This document shows, piece after piece, positions 27,501 to 40,046 of a stretch of DNA of 64,000 nt; the stretch's first letter is position 1, and the number at the start of each line of letters is the position of its first letter. Source of the DNA: Actinophytocola xanthii (GTDB taxonomy: Bacteria > Actinomycetota > Actinomycetes > Mycobacteriales > Pseudonocardiaceae); contig NZ_MSIE01000031.1 in NCBI RefSeq assembly GCF_001921205.1, positions 62,001 through 126,000 on the forward strand, written 5' to 3'. A program made the position numbers and the translations under genes. The notes below the pieces were generated by a model that made no database searches, was not told where the DNA came from, and saw nothing but the letters and a program-made list of their open reading frames with translations.

Positions 27501-30500
27501 ACCCGGCAGTTGCCGGCGCTGCCGCGGGTGTTCGCCGCCCAGGCCGCCAGCACCCCGCACGCGGTGGCCGTGGTGTGCGGCTCGGACTCGCGCACGTTCG
27601 CCCAGGTGGACGCGGAGGCCAACCGACTCGCCCGCTGGCTGCTCGCGCGGGGCGCCGGGCCGGAGCGGCTCGTCGCGCTGCGCCTGCCGCGCTCGGTCGA
27701 CTTCGTCGTCGCGATGCTCGGCGTGCTCAGGTCGGGCGCCGGGTACGTGCCGATCGACCCCGGGCTCCCGGCCGACCGGGTGGCCTTCCTGCTGGCCGAC
27801 ACCGACCCCGTGGTGGTGCTCGACGAGATCCCCGACACCGGCGACCTGCCGGCTACCGACCCCGGGGTGGTCCCGCACCCGGCGCACCGCGCCTACGTCA
27901 TCCACACCTCCGGGTCCACCGGCGTGCCCAAGGGCGTCGAGGTCGACCACGCCAACCTGGCCGCGCTCTATCACGACCACCTGGTCGACCTGATCGCCCC
28001 GCTGCGGGGGCGGCAGCGGTTCGCGGTGACCGCCTCGTTCTCCTTCGACACCTCGCTGGAGGGGCTGCTGTTCCTGGCCGCCGGCCACGAGCTGCACGTG
28101 ATCGACGAGGACCTGCGCCTGGACCCGCCCGCGCTCGTGGACTACCTCCGCGAGGCCGGGATCACCGCCGTCGACCTGACCCCCAGCTACGCCACCCAGC
28201 TCATGGCCGCGGGCCTCGCGGACTCCGGCGTCGAGCTGGTCACCTTCGGCGGCGAGGCGGCGGGCGAGGCGCTCTGGCGGGAGCTCGCCGAGCGGCCGGA
28301 CCTGACCGCGATCAACTACTACGGGCCGACCGAGGTCACCGTGGACGCCACGGTGCGCAGGGTGACGCCGGGCAGCCGTCCGCTGATCGGCCGTCCACTG
28401 AGGACGGTTCGGGCCTACGTACTGGACGGGGAGCTGCGGCCGGTGCCGGTGGGCGTGCCGGGTGAGCTGTACCTGGCCGGCCCGCAGGTGGCCCGCGGCT
28501 ACCTCGGTCGCCCGGGGCTGACCGCACGGCGGTTCCTGGCCGACCCGTTCGGCGCGCCCGGCACTCGAATGTACCGGACCGGGGACCGGGTCCGGTGGAC
28601 GGTGGACGGCGACCTGGACTACCTCGGCCGGGCCGACGACCAGGTCAAGATCCGCGGCCACCGGGTGGAGCCCGGCGAGGTCGCGGCGGCCCTGCTCGCC
28701 CACCCGGACGTGCGGGAGGCCGTCGTCGTGCCCCGCGCGGCCGGCGACCACCTGCGGCTGGTCGGCTACGTCGTCGGCGGCGACCCCGCCGAGCTGACCG
28801 AGCACCTGCGCGCCACGCTGCCCGACTACCTGGTGCCGGCCGCGCTCGTGCCGCTGGCGGCCCTGCCCACCACCCCCAACGGCAAGGTCGACCACCGGGC
28901 GCTGCCCGAGCCGCCGGCCCCGGCGGAGGCCGGCTTCGTCGAGCCGACACCGGGGACCGCCGGCGAGTTGGCCGCGATCTGGGCGAGCGCGCTGGGTGTG
29001 GCGCGGGTCGGCGCGCACGACAACTTCTTCGCCCTCGGCGGCGACTCGATCCTGAGCATGCAGGTCGTGTCCGCCGCCCGCGAGGCCGGGATCCGGTTCA
29101 CCGCCAAGGACATCTTCCTGCGGCAGACCGTCGCCGACCTCGCGCTGGTCGCCACCCGGGAGACGACCCGGGCACAGCCCACCGACCAGGCCGGCCCGGC
29201 GCCGCTCACCCCGATCCAGCGCTGGTTCCTCGACACCCACCCGCCCGAGCACCGCGACCACTACGCGATGTCGATGACCGTGGGGCTCTCCCCGGACGTC
29301 GACGTCGAACGGCTGCGCCGGGCGCTGGCCGCCCTGGTCGACCAGCACCCGGCGCTGCGGACCCGGTTCACCGACAGCACCCAGGAGCCCGGCGCCGGCG
29401 GCGACGTCCTGACCGTCGAGGAGGCGGCGGAGGAGGAGCGCGACCGGATCGCCCGCGCCGCCCAGGCGTCGCTTCGCCCCGCGCGGGGCGAGGTGCTGCG
29501 CGCGGTCCTGTTCGCCGGCGCCGACCCCGTGCTGTTCCTGACCGCACACCACCTCGTCGTCGACGCGGTGTCCTGGCGGGTGCTGCTGGCCGACCTGGAA
29601 CGCGCCTACGCCGACCCGTCGGCACTCGGTCCCCGAACCGTCTCTTTCGGACAGTGGGCCCGGCTGCTGGGCGAGCACGTGCGCTCCGGCGGGTTCGACG
29701 CCGACCTGCCGCACTGGCGTGCCGTGCCCGCCGCGCCGCCGCTCCCGCTGGACCGGCCCGACGGGGACAACACCATCGCCACCGCCCGCACGGTCAGCAC
29801 CGTGCTGAGCGCCGAGGAGACCGACGCGCTGCTGCGCCGGGTGCCCGAGGCCTACCGCACCCAGGTCAACGACGTGCTGCTGGCCGCGATCGGCCGGGCG
29901 CTTGCCGAGTGGACCGGAGGGCCGCGCGTCCTGCTCACCCTGGAGGGGCACGGCCGCGAGGACGTGCTCGACGGCCTGGACACCAGCCGCACGGTGGGCT
30001 GGTTCACCAGCCAGTTCCCGGTCGCCCTGGAGGTGCCCGAGGCCGACTGGGGCACGACGCTGAAGTCGGTCAAGGAGGCGCTGCGCGCGGTGCCGCACCG
30101 CGGCATGAGCTTCGAGGCGTTGCGCTACCTGCGCCCCGACGCCGGGCTCGAGGACGTGCCGGAGCCGCAGGTCTGTGTGAACTACCTCGGCCGCTTCGAC
30201 GCCGGCGACGCCGAGGACGGCCTGCTGCGCGGTACCGCCGAGCCGCTCGGGCAGGACATCGGCTCGGACACCCGGCGCGGCCACCTGCTCGACATCACCG
30301 CCGCGGTCGAGGACGGCCGCCTGCGGGTGGAGTGGGAGTACTCGGGCGAGCTGCACGACGAGCCGACCGTGCTGGCGCTGGCCGAGCGGGCCCGCGGCGC
30401 CCTGCTGGAGATCACCGCCCACTGCGCCGAGCACGGCGGCCGGACGCCGTCGGACTTCCCGCTCGCCCGGCTCACCCAGTCCGAAGTGGACCGTCTGGTC

Positions 30501-33500
30501 GGGGACGGCCGGGACGTCGAGGACGTCTACCCGCTCACCCCGATGCAGGCGGGCATGCTGTTCCACAGCCTGGCCAACGACACCGGCGAGGCCGGCGCGT
30601 ACGTGACCCAGACCCGCGTCCGGCTCGACGGCGTGGACGACCCGCGCCTGCTCGGTACGGCCTGGCAGCGGGTGGTGGACCGGACCCCGATCCTGCGCAC
30701 CGAGTTCGTCTGGCGCGGCGTCGGCACGCCGGTGCAGGTCGTGCGCCGGGACGTGGCAGTGCCCGTGGAGTACCGGGCCATCTCGGCGCAGGACCTGACC
30801 GCCGACCTCGACCCCGCGAGCGCGCCGCTCATGCGCCTGGTGGTCGAGCCGGCCGGGCCTGGCGCCGTCGACCTCCTGTGGACCTGCCACCACCTGCTGC
30901 TCGACGGCTGGAGCACCTCCCAGGTCTTCGCCGACGTGCTCGCCGAGTACGCCGCGCTGGCCACCGGCCGCCCGGCCGCGGGACCGGCCCGGCGGCCCTT
31001 CCGCGACTACCTCGCCTGGCTCGCCGAGCAGGACGTGGCGGCCGCCGAGCGGCACTGGCGCGAGGTCCTCGCCGGGATCACCGAGCGGACCCCGCTGCCG
31101 TTCGACCGGGCGCCGGTCGCCGCGCACCGCACCGAGACCTCCGCCGCCGTGGCGCTCTCGCTGCCCGCCCGCGACCTCGAGCGGACCGCACGCGAGCACG
31201 GGCTGACGGTCAACACCCTGGTGCAGGGCGCCTGGGCGCTGCTGCTCGCCCGGCACAGCGGGGAACGCGACGTCGTGTTCGGCACGACCGTGTCCGGCCG
31301 CCCCGGTGACCTGCCGGGTGTCGAGTCGATCGTCGGCATGTTCATCAACACCGTGCCCACCCGCGTCCGCGTCGAGCCGGGCGCGGCGCTGCCGGAGTGG
31401 CTGCGTGCGCTGCAGGAGGCGCAGGCCGAGTCCCGCCGGTACGACTTCCTGTCGCTCTCGCAGGTCCGGGCGTGCGGCGAGGTGCCGGCCGGGGAACCGC
31501 TGTTCGACAGCCTGGTCGCCTTCGAGAACTACCCGATCGACGGCGAGCACGCCGACGGGCCGCGGGTGAGCGCCGTCGAGAGCGCCGAGACCACCAACCT
31601 GGCGATCAGCGTCGCCGCCCACGTCGACGACGCGGTGCTGCACCTCGAGCTCGGCTACGACCCCCGCCTGTTCGACCAGGCCGGCGCCGAGGCCCTCGCG
31701 GGGCGGTTCCGGCGGGTGGTCGCCGCGATGGCGACCGACCTCGACCGGACGGTGGACGAGCTGCCGGTGCTCTCGGCCGCCGAGCGCGAGCGGGTGCTGG
31801 TGGAGTGGAACGGCTCGGCCACCCCGGGGACGCCGGTCACGATCACCGAGCTGTTCGCCCGGCAGGCCGCACGCACCCCGCACGCGGTCGCCGTGACCGA
31901 CGGGGACCGGGCGCTCACCTACGCCGAGCTGGACGTGCTGTCCAACCGGCTGGCGCACGCCCTCCTCGAGCGGGGCGCCGGGCCGGAGCGCCTGGTGGGG
32001 CTCTCCCTGCCGCGTTGTGCCGACCTGGTCGTCGCCGTGCTGGGCGTGCTCAAGTCCGGTGCCGGCTACCTCCCGCTGGACCCGGACTACCCGGCCGAGC
32101 GGATCGCGCGGACCGTCGCCGACGCCCGCCCGGTCACCGTGGTCGAGGGCGCGCTGCCCGACCTGGGCGGCTACCCGGCCGACCCGGTCGCGGTGGAGGT
32201 GCGTCCCGAGCACCCCGCCTACGTGATCTACACCTCCGGCTCGACCGGGGTGCCCAAGGGCGTGGTGATCCCGCACGCCAACGTCACCCGGCTGTTCACC
32301 GCGACCGACCACTGGTTCGGCTTCGACTCCTCGGCCGTGTGGGCGCTGTTCCACTCCTACGCCTTCGACTTCTCGGTCTGGGAGCTGTGGGGGCCGCTGC
32401 TGCACGGCGGGCGGCTGGTCGTCGTCCCGCACGAGGTCACCCGCGACCCGCGCGCGCTGCTGGCGCTGCTGGCCGCCGAGCGGGTGACCGTGCTGAACCA
32501 GACGCCGTCGGCCTTCTACCAGCTGGTCGCCGCCGACGAGGCCGAGCCGGGAACCGACCTGGCGCTGCGGCACGTCGTGTTCGGCGGCGAGGCGCTGGAC
32601 CTGTCCCGCCTTGCCTCCTGGTACCGGCACCACGCCGACGACGCGCCGGTGCTGGTGAACATGTACGGCATCACCGAGACCACCGTGCACGTCACCCACG
32701 TCGCGCTGGACGCGGAGACGGCGGCGTCGGCCAGGGGCAGCCTGGTCGGCGAACCGATCCCGGACCTGCGGACCTACGTCCTGGACGCCGACCTCGACCC
32801 GGTGCCGCCCGGGGCACCCGGTGAGCTGTACGTGGCCGGCGCCGGCCTGGCCCGGGGCTACCTGAACCGGCCGGGGCTCACCGCGAGCAGGTTCGTCGCC
32901 GACCCGTTCGGGCCGCCCGGAACTCGCATGTACCGCTCGGGCGACATCGTCCGCTGGACCTCCGGCGGCGGCCTGGAGTACCTGGGCCGCGGCGACCAGC
33001 AGGTCAAGATCCGCGGGTTCCGGATCGAGCTGGGCGAGGTGGAGGCGGTCCTGGCCGCCGACCCCGAGGTCACCCAGGTCGCGGTCGTCGACCGCGAGGA
33101 CGAGCCCGGCCACCGCCGGCTGGTCGCCTACGTGGTGGGAACCGTCGACACCGCCGCGGTCCGCGACCGCGCCGCCCGCGTGCTGCCGGCGCACATGGTG
33201 CCCGCAGCGTTCGTCACCCTCGACCGGATCCCGCTCACCACCAACGGCAAGCTGGACCGGCGTGCCCTGCCCGCGCCCAGCGCGACCGGCACCGACGACC
33301 ACCTCGAGCCGCGCACCGACGCCGAACGCGCCGTCGCGGCGGTGTTCGCCGAGGTGCTCGGCGTCGAACGGGTCGGTGCCGAGGACAACTTCTTCCTGCT
33401 CGGCGGGGACTCGATCATCGCCATCAGGGTCGTCTCCCGGCTGCGGGACCGGCTCGGCGTCGAGCTGTCGCCGCTGACGCTGTTCACCCACAGCACGGTC

Positions 33501-36500
33501 GCCGACCTCGCCGCGGCACTCGGCGACCGGCTCGCCGAGCCCATTCCGGCGGTGCCCGACGACGGTGACCACGGCGGGGACACCCCGCTCTCCTTCGCCC
33601 AGCAGCGGCTCTGGTTCCTGCACCAGTTGGACCCGACCAGCACCGAGTACACGGTTCCGCTCGCCGTGCGCCTGCGCGGACCGCTCGACCTCACCGCGCT
33701 CGGCGGTGCCCTCACCGCGCTGGTCGCGCGGCACGAGTCCCTGCGCACCACCTGCCACGAGGTCGACGGGCGCGGCATGCAGCGGGTCCACCCGCCGGGC
33801 GAGGTCGCGCTGCCGGTGGTCGACGTCGCCGAGGCCGACCTGGCCGCCACGCTCACCGCCGTCGCGGCCGAGCCGTTCGACCTGGTGGCCGGGCCGCTGC
33901 TGCGGGCGAGGGTGTTCCGCCTCGGGCCAGGGGACCACGTGCTGGCGCTGACCGCGCACCACGTGGTCACCGACGGCTGGTCGGCCGGCATCGTCGCCGG
34001 CGACCTCGCCGAGCTGTACCGCGCCCAGGTCGACGGCGTCCCGGCCGACCTGCCGGAGCTGCCGGTGCGCTACCGCGACTTCGCGGCCTGGCAGCGCGGG
34101 CGCACCGAGGTGCTGGAGTCCCAGCTGCGGCACTGGCAGCAGGTGCTGGCCGGCGTCCCCGCGCTCGACCTGCCCACCGACCGGCCGCGCCCGCCCGTGC
34201 ACACCACGCCCGGCGCCCAGGTCGGGTTCACCGTGCCGGCCGCGGTCGCCGACGCGCTGCGGGCGGTGGCCCGAGCGCAGGACGGCACGCTGTTCATGGC
34301 GCTGGTCGCCGCGTGCACCGCGCTGCTGCACCGGTTCAGCGGCCAGGACGACGTCGCCGTCGGCACGGTCGCCTCCGGACGCGAGCACCCGGACCTGCGG
34401 CGCGTCGTCGGGTTCTTCGTGAACACGCTCGTGCTGCGGACGCCGGTCGACGCCCGGCGGTCGTTGCGCGAGCACCTGGGCCGGGTGCGGGAGACCGCGC
34501 TCGCGGCGTTCGCCAACCAGGACGTGCCGTTCGAGCGGGTCGTCGACGCGGTCGACCCCGACCGCGACGCCAGCCGGACCCCGCTGTTCCAGGCCATGGT
34601 CGTGTTGCAGAACGCCGCCGAGCGGACCGAGGACTTCGCGGGCCTGCACGCCCGGGACGTGGACCTCCCGGTCGTGACCGCGAGCTACGACCTGACCTTC
34701 GAGTTCCACGAGGGCGACGACGGCTCGCTCGCGGCCGTGCTCACCTACAACACCGACCTGTTCGACGCCGCCACCGCGGAGCGCTTCGCCACCGGGCTGG
34801 ACCGCGTCCTCGGCGCCGCCGCGGCCGACCCGGACCAGCCGGTGGGCGCGATCGACGTCGTCACCGACGAGGAACGGCGCCTGGTCGACTCCTGGCACGA
34901 CGCCGGACCGGACGTCGAGCCGGCCACGCTGATCGAGCTGTTCCGCGCCCAGGTGGCCCGCACCCCGGACGCGCCGGCGCTGGTCGCCGGGGACCTGGTG
35001 CTCGGCTACGCCGACCTCGCCGGGTGGGTGGACCGGTTCGCCCGCGTGCTCGCCGCCCGCGGCGCCCGGCCGGAGACCGTCGTGGCGCTGGTGCTGCCCC
35101 GCTCGGTCGAGCTGATCGTCGCCCAGCTCGCGGTCGCCGCCGCCGGCGCGGCCTACCTGCCGGTGGACCCGGACTACCCCGCGGACCGCAAGGAGCTGAT
35201 GCTCGCCGACGCCCGGCCGGTGCTGGTGGTCGACGACCCGGCGCAGGTGCACCCGACCGACGCCCCGGACGTCGAGCTGGCGGCCGCGGAGCTGGCCAAC
35301 CCGGCCTACGTCATCTACACCTCCGGGTCCACCGGCACGCCCAAGGGCGTGGTCGTCACCCACCGCGGGCTGGCCAACTTCGCCTTCGCCGAGGCGGACC
35401 GGTTCGCCGTCCGGCCCGGTGACCGGGTGCTCGCGTTCTCCTCGCCGAGCTTCGACGCCTCGGTGCTGGAGCTGTGCCTGGCGCTGCCGCACGGCGCGGC
35501 GATCGTCGTGCCGCCGCCCGGGCCGCTGCTCGGCGAGCACCTCGCCGAGGTCCTGGCGAGCTGCCGGGTCACCCACACGCTGATCCCGCCGGTCGCGCTG
35601 GCGACGGTCCCGGAGACCGACCTGCCCGACCTGGCCACCCTGGTGGTCGGCGGCGACGCCTGCTCGGCCGCGCTGGTCCGCCAGTGGGCGCCGGGACGGC
35701 GGCTGGTCAACGCCTACGGCCCGACCGAGGCGACGGTCGTCGCGACCTGGTCGCAGCCGCTCGCCCCGGACCAGGGCGCTCCGCCGATCGGCCGCCCGAT
35801 CTGGCACACCAGGGCGCTGGTGCTCGACGCCGACCTGCGCCCGGTGCCGGTCGGGGTCGCCGGCGAGCTGTACGTGGCCGGCGTCGGCCTGGCCCGCGGG
35901 TACCTCGGCCGGTCGGGGCTGACCGCCTCGCGGTTCCTGGCGAACCCCCACGGGGAGCCGGGGGAGCGGATGTACCGCACCGGCGACCTGGTGCGCTGGA
36001 ACCGGACCGGGGAGCTGGAGTTCCTCGGCCGGGCCGACGACCAGGTCAAGGTGCGGGGTTTCCGGATCGAGCTGGGCGAGGTCGAGGCGGCACTGCGCGA
36101 GCACCCCGACGTCGCCGACTCGGTCGCGTCCGTCCGGCCGGACGCCGCCGGGCACAAGCGCCTGGTCGGCTATGTCGTGCCGGCCGGGGACCGGGTGCCG
36201 AGCGGCGGGGAGCTGCGGGAGTTCCTCGGCGAGCGGCTGCCCGAGTACCTGGTGCCGACCGGCTTCGCCGCGCTCGACCGGCTGCCGATGTCCCCCAACG
36301 GCAAGGTCGACCGGCGGGCGCTGCCCGAACCCGACCTCACCCCGGCCGAGACCGAGTTCGTCGCACCGCGCACGCCGGTGGAGACCACGCTCGCCCGGGT
36401 GTGGTCGGACGTGCTCGGCGTCGACCGAGTGGGCATCACCGACAACTTCTTCGCCCTGGGCGGCGACTCGATCCTCAGCGTCCAGGTCGTGGCGCGGGCC

Positions 36501-37901
36501 CGGCGCCACGGGCTCTACCTGTCCACCAAGGACCTGTTCAACGCGAGGACGATCGCCGAGCTGGCCGAGGTCGTCGCCGTCGAGTCCGGTGTGGAGGACC
36601 GCGCCGAGGTCACCGGAGCCGTGCCGCTCACCCCGATCCAGCACTGGTTCTTCTCCTCGGGGCGGACGAACCCGCACCACTTCAACCAGGCGCACCACGT
36701 GGAGCTGCCCGGCGAGCCCGACCCCGCCGCGCTGCGGGCGGCACTCGACGCGCTGCTGGCCCACCACGACGCCCTGCGGCTGCGGTTCCACCGCGACGGC
36801 GACGGCTGGCACCAGCACAACGCCGGCCACCGACCGGCCGACGTCCTCGAGATGCACGAGCTCCCCGGCCCCGAGGACCCCGCGGTGACCGAGCTGGCCG
36901 ACGCCCTGCACGCCGGCTTCGACCTCGGCGCCGGCCCACTGCTGCGGGCCGCGTTGTTCCGGTTCGCCGACGGCAGCCCCGCTCGGCTGCTGCTCGTCGC
37001 CCACCACCTCGTGGTCGACGGCGTGTCCTGGCGGCTGCTCGTCGACGACCTCGACACCGCCTACCACCAGGTCCTGCGGGGCGAGCCGGTCGACCTGGGA
37101 GCCAAGACCACCTCCTGGCAGCGCTGGTCGACCGCGCTCACCGAGCTGGTGGCCGATGGGGGTCTCGACGCCGAGCTGGACTTCTGGTCCGCCGCCCGCG
37201 ACGCCGGGGACCTGCCGACCACCGACCCGGCCGGCGGCTGCGGCACCGACGCGGTGGAGGTCGTGCTGGACGCCGCGGACACCGAGGCCCTGCTGCGCGC
37301 CGCCCCGACCGCCTACCGCACCCGGGTCAACGACGTGCTGCTCGCCGCGCTCGCCTGGGCGCTGTCCCGGTGGACCGGCCGCGACCGTGTCGCGGTGACG
37401 TTGGAGGGACACGGCCGGGAGGACGTGCTGGACCTCGACGTGTCACGCACCGTCGGCTGGTTCACCACGATGTTCCCGGTCGCGCTGACCGTGCCCGAGC
37501 AGGGCCGGCCGGGCGACTGGCGGACGCTGGTCCGGGCGGTCCGCAAGCAGCTGCGTTCCCTGCCGCGCAACGGCTTCGGCTACGGCGCGCTGCGCTACCT
37601 CGGGTCGCTGGCGGACCCGGGTCCGTTGCCGGGGCTGTCGTTCAACTACCTCGGCCAGTTCGACTCCCGTGCCGAGGACGAGGAGCAGAGCCTGTTCGGC
37701 GCGACGCTGCCGGCGATCGGCGCCGACCAGGACCCCGCCGACCGCGGCGAGCACCTCGTGGACGTGGTCGGCGAGGCCTCCGACGGCCGGCTCTCGTTCG
37801 CCTGGTACTTCCGCGCCGACCGGTTCGACCGCGCCGCGGTCGAGGCCGTCGCCGCCGACTTCGCCGAGGCGCTGCGCGGCATGGCGGAGGACGTCCGATG
37901 A
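18552..37901 (+). CDS. NRPS 2: C-A-T-E, C-A-T, C-A-T-E, C-A-T, C-A-T-E (modules 4-8)
   Basis: 6,449 aa. Rough residues: C4 44-470, A4 475-955, T4 ~1011, E4 1063-1500, C5 1524-1955, A5 1963-2430, T5 ~2487, C6 2543-2970, A6 2973-3440, T6 ~3497, E6 3550-3985, C7 3989-4415, A7 4415-4890, T7 ~4950, C8 5010-5440, A8 5443-5910, T8 ~5971, E8 6023-6449. C5 and C7, which follow E domains, carry HHxLLDG; C4, C6 and C8 carry HHIVxDG or HHVVTDG, as expected for D and L donors. Pocket codes: A4 DTEDMGFVDK, A5 DTEDMGYVDK, A6 DTEDTGYVDK (three acidic positions, suggesting basic substrates), A7 DFWNVGMVHK (Thr code), A8 DALLVGAVVK (close to A1). E6 has HHLVVDA in place of HHxxxDG. The protein ends with E8; no TE or R domain. 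ATG 18552 with GGAGGAAGAG upstream. Confidence 0.95.
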   Translation: MTSSRQHRIDSLPEHLRAKLAERLAGRSAPEPTAAITPAPRGGPLPLSSAQQRLWFASEFTPGGTDYNSGVALRLTGELRVPALAAAVAALPRRHESLRTTFDEADGRPVQVVHTDADTELPVRECAEQELAALLDAEFARPFDLHRGPLFRALLVRLAPRDHVLLLTAHHIVVDGWSLRVLLAELAAGYAGATPAAPALQYADYAVWQQDRLAGPAMTGHMDYWRRVLDGADPLDLPTDRPRPAMRSTRGAAHEFTVPGVLASRLTHVASTCDTTLFTTLTAACAVLLARYSGQRDVSLGTVTSGRTRPELDGVVGFFVNTVVLRPAVDQELTFTEFLRGVASDSLEAFSHDEVPFDRLVEAVGAPRDPSRNPLFDVLVTLQNERRGLPAFPGLRVEEVTLRRDTANFDLSFDFTEHTDRVDCLLEYSTDLFDADTVERLARHLVALLDAVTTAPDRPLSTVEWLAGSERETVLETWNDTAHEVPATTYPALFAAQAARTPDRLALVCGDERLTFAELDRRANRLAHRLLAAGAGPERVVAVALPRRAEAVVAQLAVLKAGAVYLAVDPALPERRRAQLVEDSGAVLVVDGPLETDGLPDTPPAHGPRPDNAAYVVYTSGSTGRPKGVQVEHRQLVNLLHNHRADFVAAAGGGPLRVALSAVFSFDTSWEGPVLMADGHELHLLTDEVRLDPEALVDYVVTHRIDFLDLTPSYLRRLLPAGLLTDSRHRPAVLMLGGEALDVPLWRELATLPDTAVYNFYGPTEVTVDALSARVAGERPVIGRPLWNLRAYVLDERLRPVPTGVPGELYLAGAQVARGYLDRPGLTASRFVADPFGPAGTRMYRTGDVVRWLPDGTVQYLGRADDQVKIRGFRIEPGEVEAALLGCAGVGEACVVARGGDGAEGGHRRLVGYVVPAAGQSPTPAGLRAELKRVLPDYLVPAAFVVLERLPLTPSGKVDRRALPAPETGVDVDSAYQAPRGETEERLAALWAEVLGAERVGANDNFFGLGGDSILSIQLVSRARQAGLRFTSRDVFANQTVAELATVVTTAEPAAAAAPAPVGPAPLTPIQSWFFATHGDRQHFTMSLLVELTDEVDHAALRTALAAVVAHHDALRTRFHRDGESWRQEPGDASLDVEAVDLETVDLASVAEVDVAARVASAARAARVALDLAAGRVLRALLFDLGPGRQARLLLVAHHLVVDGVSWRVLTEDLRTAYRQAAAGRPVRLTPVGTDYGTWAHRLAEHVATGGFDDDLPYWTAVPEPAPLPADHDGEATAGTARSLTVRLDRDTTAALLRLAEERYRAHADDVLLTALGRVLGDWTGRDTVAVTLEGHGREDVVGGVDLSRTVGWFTTQYPLTLDLPAGGWDAALKAVKEQVRAVPRRGMSFEALRYLRPGSGLSAPLPPVCVNYHGRWEDDAGEVFRTRHEPTGAEVDPAAPLDFPLEVNGLVQGGELVLAWQYSTARHDEATVRGLAEATTAALREIAEHCAAPGAGGRTPSDFPLARLTQEQVDAIAGDGTDVVDVYPLTPLQAGMLFHSLVDPDSGAYVDQVRLVLDGVPDPEVLAEAFRQTVERNPVLRTSLVWDGVPGDLPEPVQVVHRRVDLPVVHHDLRGRPEHELEELVARDRAERLDPGRAPLTRLVIVRTGEDRVVLLWSTHHVLLDGWSTGQVFAEVCARHAAIGRGVPATVPARRPFRDYLGWLAEQDTEAADAYWRSVLAGFDAPVAVPYDRQPTQAHRTESSASVRAELDPAATSTLRAAAQRAGLTVNTVVQGAWALLLSRWAGTDDVVFGSTVSGRPAELPGVEAMVGMFINTVPTRVAVDPHRAAEPWLRELQAAQSESRRHDFLALTRVQSHADLAPGAALFDSVVVFENYPFEDASTADGLRVAGVHTVDTTNLPLTLSVNLDERVRFELAYDPALLDPATARRATDWLLALVAGIAQDPARPLGELPWLSTADRELVLPPPGHGAFTAGPLFHQVVRHRATLTPDATALVCGASRLTFAELEATASRLAHRLLEQGAGPDRVVGLRLPRSVDFVVAMLGVLKSGAAYLPMDPGLPADRVEFILADARPVLVLDELGDLSGYPAQDPGVPVRPEHAAYVIYTSGSTGRPKGVVVDHANLAALHHDHRHDLIDTLPTPQRFALTAAFSFDTSLEGPLFLAEGHELHVIDEELRLDPPALVEYFRRNRITAVDLTPTYATQLMAAGLADAGVGLIMIGGEAATDTLWRALAERPDLTAINYYGPTEVTVDATVRVVTPGSRPLIGAPMSTVRGYVLDPELRPVPVGVPGELYLAGPQVARGYLNRPGLTASRFVADPFGAPGTRMYRTGDRVRWTDEGDLDYLGRADDQVKIRGHRVEPGEVAAVLRDLPGVRDAAVVARDDGTGVRLVAYLVGTTEDPRTALAGVLPDYLVPAAFVTLDELPLTTSGKLDRRALPAPDLRAEADTFVAPRSEAERVVAATWTDVLGVERVGAHDNFFALGGDSILSIRVVSRLRAAFGTQISPRAVFEHPTVAALAAAVPGGDTAPIPAAAGTGPAPMSFAQQRLWFLDQFEENGTEYVSPTTLRLTGDLDVEALTAALTGLVARHESLRTTFDEVDGRGVQVVHDPTPANLVLVDLAGDPARLDEMLAAECARPFDLRTGPLLRTTLVRLAPREHVLVLALHHIVTDGWSTSVLTEDLAALYRGAEPAPVPLRYRDFAAWQREWAAGQDAARSLDHWRDALAGVEPLDLPTDRPRPAVRTSAGAVHRFTLPAAETAALVELGRRRDSTLFMTLLAACQVLLARYSGQQDIAVGTVTAGRDRAELDRLVGFFVNTVVVRETVEEAESFAELLARVRATVLAAFAHQDVPFERVVDALAPERDPSRNPLFDVMVLLQNTPEELPDLPGLEVTEVTAPVVTSTHDLTFEFQQSGDELLAGIEYNPDLFDADTVDRLGHHLRVLLAAVATAPDRPLSAVDLTDAAERDLVLQTWQGGDLTRQLPALPRVFAAQAASTPHAVAVVCGSDSRTFAQVDAEANRLARWLLARGAGPERLVALRLPRSVDFVVAMLGVLRSGAGYVPIDPGLPADRVAFLLADTDPVVVLDEIPDTGDLPATDPGVVPHPAHRAYVIHTSGSTGVPKGVEVDHANLAALYHDHLVDLIAPLRGRQRFAVTASFSFDTSLEGLLFLAAGHELHVIDEDLRLDPPALVDYLREAGITAVDLTPSYATQLMAAGLADSGVELVTFGGEAAGEALWRELAERPDLTAINYYGPTEVTVDATVRRVTPGSRPLIGRPLRTVRAYVLDGELRPVPVGVPGELYLAGPQVARGYLGRPGLTARRFLADPFGAPGTRMYRTGDRVRWTVDGDLDYLGRADDQVKIRGHRVEPGEVAAALLAHPDVREAVVVPRAAGDHLRLVGYVVGGDPAELTEHLRATLPDYLVPAALVPLAALPTTPNGKVDHRALPEPPAPAEAGFVEPTPGTAGELAAIWASALGVARVGAHDNFFALGGDSILSMQVVSAAREAGIRFTAKDIFLRQTVADLALVATRETTRAQPTDQAGPAPLTPIQRWFLDTHPPEHRDHYAMSMTVGLSPDVDVERLRRALAALVDQHPALRTRFTDSTQEPGAGGDVLTVEEAAEEERDRIARAAQASLRPARGEVLRAVLFAGADPVLFLTAHHLVVDAVSWRVLLADLERAYADPSALGPRTVSFGQWARLLGEHVRSGGFDADLPHWRAVPAAPPLPLDRPDGDNTIATARTVSTVLSAEETDALLRRVPEAYRTQVNDVLLAAIGRALAEWTGGPRVLLTLEGHGREDVLDGLDTSRTVGWFTSQFPVALEVPEADWGTTLKSVKEALRAVPHRGMSFEALRYLRPDAGLEDVPEPQVCVNYLGRFDAGDAEDGLLRGTAEPLGQDIGSDTRRGHLLDITAAVEDGRLRVEWEYSGELHDEPTVLALAERARGALLEITAHCAEHGGRTPSDFPLARLTQSEVDRLVGDGRDVEDVYPLTPMQAGMLFHSLANDTGEAGAYVTQTRVRLDGVDDPRLLGTAWQRVVDRTPILRTEFVWRGVGTPVQVVRRDVAVPVEYRAISAQDLTADLDPASAPLMRLVVEPAGPGAVDLLWTCHHLLLDGWSTSQVFADVLAEYAALATGRPAAGPARRPFRDYLAWLAEQDVAAAERHWREVLAGITERTPLPFDRAPVAAHRTETSAAVALSLPARDLERTAREHGLTVNTLVQGAWALLLARHSGERDVVFGTTVSGRPGDLPGVESIVGMFINTVPTRVRVEPGAALPEWLRALQEAQAESRRYDFLSLSQVRACGEVPAGEPLFDSLVAFENYPIDGEHADGPRVSAVESAETTNLAISVAAHVDDAVLHLELGYDPRLFDQAGAEALAGRFRRVVAAMATDLDRTVDELPVLSAAERERVLVEWNGSATPGTPVTITELFARQAARTPHAVAVTDGDRALTYAELDVLSNRLAHALLERGAGPERLVGLSLPRCADLVVAVLGVLKSGAGYLPLDPDYPAERIARTVADARPVTVVEGALPDLGGYPADPVAVEVRPEHPAYVIYTSGSTGVPKGVVIPHANVTRLFTATDHWFGFDSSAVWALFHSYAFDFSVWELWGPLLHGGRLVVVPHEVTRDPRALLALLAAERVTVLNQTPSAFYQLVAADEAEPGTDLALRHVVFGGEALDLSRLASWYRHHADDAPVLVNMYGITETTVHVTHVALDAETAASARGSLVGEPIPDLRTYVLDADLDPVPPGAPGELYVAGAGLARGYLNRPGLTASRFVADPFGPPGTRMYRSGDIVRWTSGGGLEYLGRGDQQVKIRGFRIELGEVEAVLAADPEVTQVAVVDREDEPGHRRLVAYVVGTVDTAAVRDRAARVLPAHMVPAAFVTLDRIPLTTNGKLDRRALPAPSATGTDDHLEPRTDAERAVAAVFAEVLGVERVGAEDNFFLLGGDSIIAIRVVSRLRDRLGVELSPLTLFTHSTVADLAAALGDRLAEPIPAVPDDGDHGGDTPLSFAQQRLWFLHQLDPTSTEYTVPLAVRLRGPLDLTALGGALTALVARHESLRTTCHEVDGRGMQRVHPPGEVALPVVDVAEADLAATLTAVAAEPFDLVAGPLLRARVFRLGPGDHVLALTAHHVVTDGWSAGIVAGDLAELYRAQVDGVPADLPELPVRYRDFAAWQRGRTEVLESQLRHWQQVLAGVPALDLPTDRPRPPVHTTPGAQVGFTVPAAVADALRAVARAQDGTLFMALVAACTALLHRFSGQDDVAVGTVASGREHPDLRRVVGFFVNTLVLRTPVDARRSLREHLGRVRETALAAFANQDVPFERVVDAVDPDRDASRTPLFQAMVVLQNAAERTEDFAGLHARDVDLPVVTASYDLTFEFHEGDDGSLAAVLTYNTDLFDAATAERFATGLDRVLGAAAADPDQPVGAIDVVTDEERRLVDSWHDAGPDVEPATLIELFRAQVARTPDAPALVAGDLVLGYADLAGWVDRFARVLAARGARPETVVALVLPRSVELIVAQLAVAAAGAAYLPVDPDYPADRKELMLADARPVLVVDDPAQVHPTDAPDVELAAAELANPAYVIYTSGSTGTPKGVVVTHRGLANFAFAEADRFAVRPGDRVLAFSSPSFDASVLELCLALPHGAAIVVPPPGPLLGEHLAEVLASCRVTHTLIPPVALATVPETDLPDLATLVVGGDACSAALVRQWAPGRRLVNAYGPTEATVVATWSQPLAPDQGAPPIGRPIWHTRALVLDADLRPVPVGVAGELYVAGVGLARGYLGRSGLTASRFLANPHGEPGERMYRTGDLVRWNRTGELEFLGRADDQVKVRGFRIELGEVEAALREHPDVADSVASVRPDAAGHKRLVGYVVPAGDRVPSGGELREFLGERLPEYLVPTGFAALDRLPMSPNGKVDRRALPEPDLTPAETEFVAPRTPVETTLARVWSDVLGVDRVGITDNFFALGGDSILSVQVVARARRHGLYLSTKDLFNARTIAELAEVVAVESGVEDRAEVTGAVPLTPIQHWFFSSGRTNPHHFNQAHHVELPGEPDPAALRAALDALLAHHDALRLRFHRDGDGWHQHNAGHRPADVLEMHELPGPEDPAVTELADALHAGFDLGAGPLLRAALFRFADGSPARLLLVAHHLVVDGVSWRLLVDDLDTAYHQVLRGEPVDLGAKTTSWQRWSTALTELVADGGLDAELDFWSAARDAGDLPTTDPAGGCGTDAVEVVLDAADTEALLRAAPTAYRTRVNDVLLAALAWALSRWTGRDRVAVTLEGHGREDVLDLDVSRTVGWFTTMFPVALTVPEQGRPGDWRTLVRAVRKQLRSLPRNGFGYGALRYLGSLADPGPLPGLSFNYLGQFDSRAEDEEQSLFGATLPAIGADQDPADRGEHLVDVVGEASDGRLSFAWYFRADRFDRAAVEAVAADFAEALRGMAEDVR

Positions 37902-39130
37902 GCAGGTCCACTGTGGAGGAGGTGCCGCTCCGGCGGAACCGGGACTTCACGCTGCTCTGGGTCGGCCAGGGGTGCGCGGAGATCGGGTTCAGCGCGTCGA
38001 TGCTCGCGTTCCCGCTCGTGGTGCTGGCCATCACCGGGTCGGCGACCGCCTCGGGGCTGGTGCTGGCCGCCGACGCCGTCGCCCAGGCCGTGCTGGCACT
38101 GCCCGCCGGCGCGCTGGTCGACCGGTGGGACCGCCGGCGGGTCATGCTGGCCTGCGAGCTGGCCCAGGTCGTGGCGCTGGCGAGCCTGGTCGCAGCGCTG
38201 CTGCTGGACGGGGCGAGCGTGGCGCACCTGGTCGCGGTGGCGGCGGTGCTCGGCGCGTGCCGGGCGCTGTTCGAACCGGCCGAGGACGCCATGCTGCCCT
38301 CGCTCGTGCCGGAGCGGCAGCTGGCGACGGCCGTCGCGACCAACAGCGCACGTTCGTCGATCGGGCAGATGTCGGGTACGGCGCTGGGCGGGCTGCTGTT
38401 CGGCGTCGCGCGCTGGGCGCCGTTCCTGCTCGACCTGCTGACCCACGCCGTCGCGTTCGTCACGCTGCTGTTCCTCCGAGCGCCGGCCCGCCGCGCCGAG
38501 CCCGCGCCGCACGGCCGGATCGGGCAGGAGATCCGCGAGGGCCTGCGCTTCCTGTGGCAGCGCAGGGAGATCCGGGTGACGACCGCGTGCGCGGTGGCGC
38601 TGAACCTGTTCTTCGCCGCCTACTACCTCGTCGTCGTCGTGCTCGCCGCGCGCCGCGGCACCCCGGCCGGCGAGATCGGCGTGATGGCCGCGATGCTGGG
38701 CGTCGGCGGGGTGCTGGGCGCGGTGCTGGCGCCGTCGCTGCACCGCCGGCTCTCCCCGCACGTGGCCATCGCTGGCGTGTTCTGGGCGCTGGCCGCGCTG
38801 TCCCCGCTGGCGGTGCTGGTGCACAACGGCTACCTGCTCGGCGTCCTGTTCGCGGCGATGGCCCTGCTCGCGCCGACCGCGAACACCACGATCGTCACCC
38901 ACCAGCTGCTGCTGACCCCCGACGAGCTGCGCGGCCGGTTGAGCGGCTCGCTCAACCTCGCCGTGGGCGGCGCGGCGGCCGCGGGCCCCGCCCTGGGCGG
39001 CCTGCTGGCCGAGTCCACCACCCCGACGACCGCCGTGCTGGTCAGCGCGGCGGGCATGACGGTCGCCGCGCTCGCGGTGACCGTGAACCCGACCCTGCGT
39101 CACTACCCGAGAGAGGAACAGAACCGATGA
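37898..39130 (+). CDS. MFS exporter in the NRPS operon
   Basis: 410 aa with about 12 membrane helices; resembles the EntS-like MFS group that exports siderophores and peptides. The [10 protein letters not shown] loop follows helix 2. Start ATG overlaps the NRPS 2 stop (ATGA), and its own stop overlaps the MbtH start, so it is translationally coupled on both sides. Likely exports the peptide product and may give self-protection. Confidence 0.9.
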   Translation: MSRSTVEEVPLRRNRDFTLLWVGQGCAEIGFSASMLAFPLVVLAITGSATASGLVLAADAVAQAVLALPAGALVDRWDRRRVMLACELAQVVALASLVAALLLDGASVAHLVAVAAVLGACRALFEPAEDAMLPSLVPERQLATAVATNSARSSIGQMSGTALGGLLFGVARWAPFLLDLLTHAVAFVTLLFLRAPARRAEPAPHGRIGQEIREGLRFLWQRREIRVTTACAVALNLFFAAYYLVVVVLAARRGTPAGEIGVMAAMLGVGGVLGAVLAPSLHRRLSPHVAIAGVFWALAALSPLAVLVHNGYLLGVLFAAMALLAPTANTTIVTHQLLLTPDELRGRLSGSLNLAVGGAAAAGPALGGLLAESTTPTTAVLVSAAGMTVAALAVTVNPTLRHYPREEQNR

Positions 39131-39324
39131 GGGACGACATCACCTACCGCGTACTGGTCAACGACGAGGAGCAGTACTCCCTGTGGCCCGCCCACCTGGA
39201 GGTTCCGGCCGGCTGGCGCACGGAGGGTCCCACCGGAACGCAGGAGGAGTGCACTGCCTACGTGGACGAGGTCTGGACCGACATGCGCCCGCGCACCCTG
39301 CGCGAGCACATGGACGCCGGCTGA
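39127..39324 (+). CDS. MbtH-family protein (NRPS adenylation chaperone)
   Basis: 65 aa with all family marks: YRVLVNDEEQYSLWP, a Gly-Trp pair (PAGWR), and EECTAYVDEVWTDMRP followed by LREHMD. MbtH proteins bind A domains and are often needed for their folding and activity, here those of the two synthetases. ATG overlaps the stop of the MFS gene. Last gene of the operon. Confidence 0.96.
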   Translation: MRDDITYRVLVNDEEQYSLWPAHLEVPAGWRTEGPTGTQEECTAYVDEVWTDMRPRTLREHMDAG

Positions 39325-39396
39325 GCCCGCGACCCCGAAAACTCGTTGCGGCGCCGGATAGGTTGGGTGCCAGTCGAGTGGACATTGGGGGTCGCG

Positions 39397-39942
39397 ATGA
39401 CGTGGGTTCGACGTGGAAGCGTACTGGCGGCGGCGACGGCGGTCGCCCTGTTCGGCCTGGCGGCACCGGCCGGCGCGGCACCGCCGCCGCCGACGATGAC
39501 CGAGACCGATCTGCAGACCGTGCACAGCGACCCGACGGCGTGCGGTGACTACGGCGTCGAGTGGAACATCGATCTGCACGCGGACATCTGGACGTTCTTC
39601 GACGAGGCCGGCCGCCGGGTGAAGGTGGTCCAGCACATCACCGAGGACAACACCGTCCGCAACACGGTCACCGGCCTGACGCTGCCCGACAGCCCGGTGG
39701 ACTTCGTGCAGACGCACGTGTTCGACCCGGAGACGGGGCTGCGTAAGCACACCTTCATCGTCGGCACCTCGGTGACCGTGCGCCGGGGCGAGGAGCACCT
39801 GGTGGACCGCGGGCCGATCCTCATCGACGGCCAGACCGGGAAGATCCTCTTCTCCGCCGGGCCGCACCCGGTGCGTGAGGCGATGGACGGCAGCTTCGAC
39901 ATTCGCAAGGCGCTGCCCGCGTTCTGCCACATCCTGCGCTGA
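39397..39942 (+). CDS. Secreted protein of unknown function
   Basis: 181 aa from ATG 39397, with a clear signal peptide (charged start TWVRRGS, hydrophobic core, cleavage after PAGAA). The mature part has two Cys residues (CGDYG and FCHIL) that could form a disulfide. I recognise no catalytic motif; the pattern (HIT, TFIVGTS, ILIDGQTG) suggests a small beta-rich extracellular protein. It lies 72 bp behind MbtH but codes for no evident biosynthetic function, so I place it outside the peptide cluster. Confidence 0.75.
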   Translation: MTWVRRGSVLAAATAVALFGLAAPAGAAPPPPTMTETDLQTVHSDPTACGDYGVEWNIDLHADIWTFFDEAGRRVKVVQHITEDNTVRNTVTGLTLPDSPVDFVQTHVFDPETGLRKHTFIVGTSVTVRRGEEHLVDRGPILIDGQTGKILFSAGPHPVREAMDGSFDIRKALPAFCHILR

Positions 39943-40046
39943 CCTCGGCTCCGCCGGGGAGGTACCCGTTGCGCCGAACGCTGTCTTGTCGCGGCGCCCC
40001 GCCCGCGAGACGGTGAGAACCCCGGTCACGGCGGAAGGCGGCGGCG

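Noticed and set aside
37898-39130. MFS gene as resistance determinant only
   Set aside because: Sequence alone cannot separate export from resistance; kept as exporter.
39325-39396. CGCGACCCC/GGGGTCGCG inverted repeat behind MbtH as terminator
   Set aside because: Arms are about 50 bases apart; too open for a typical terminator.
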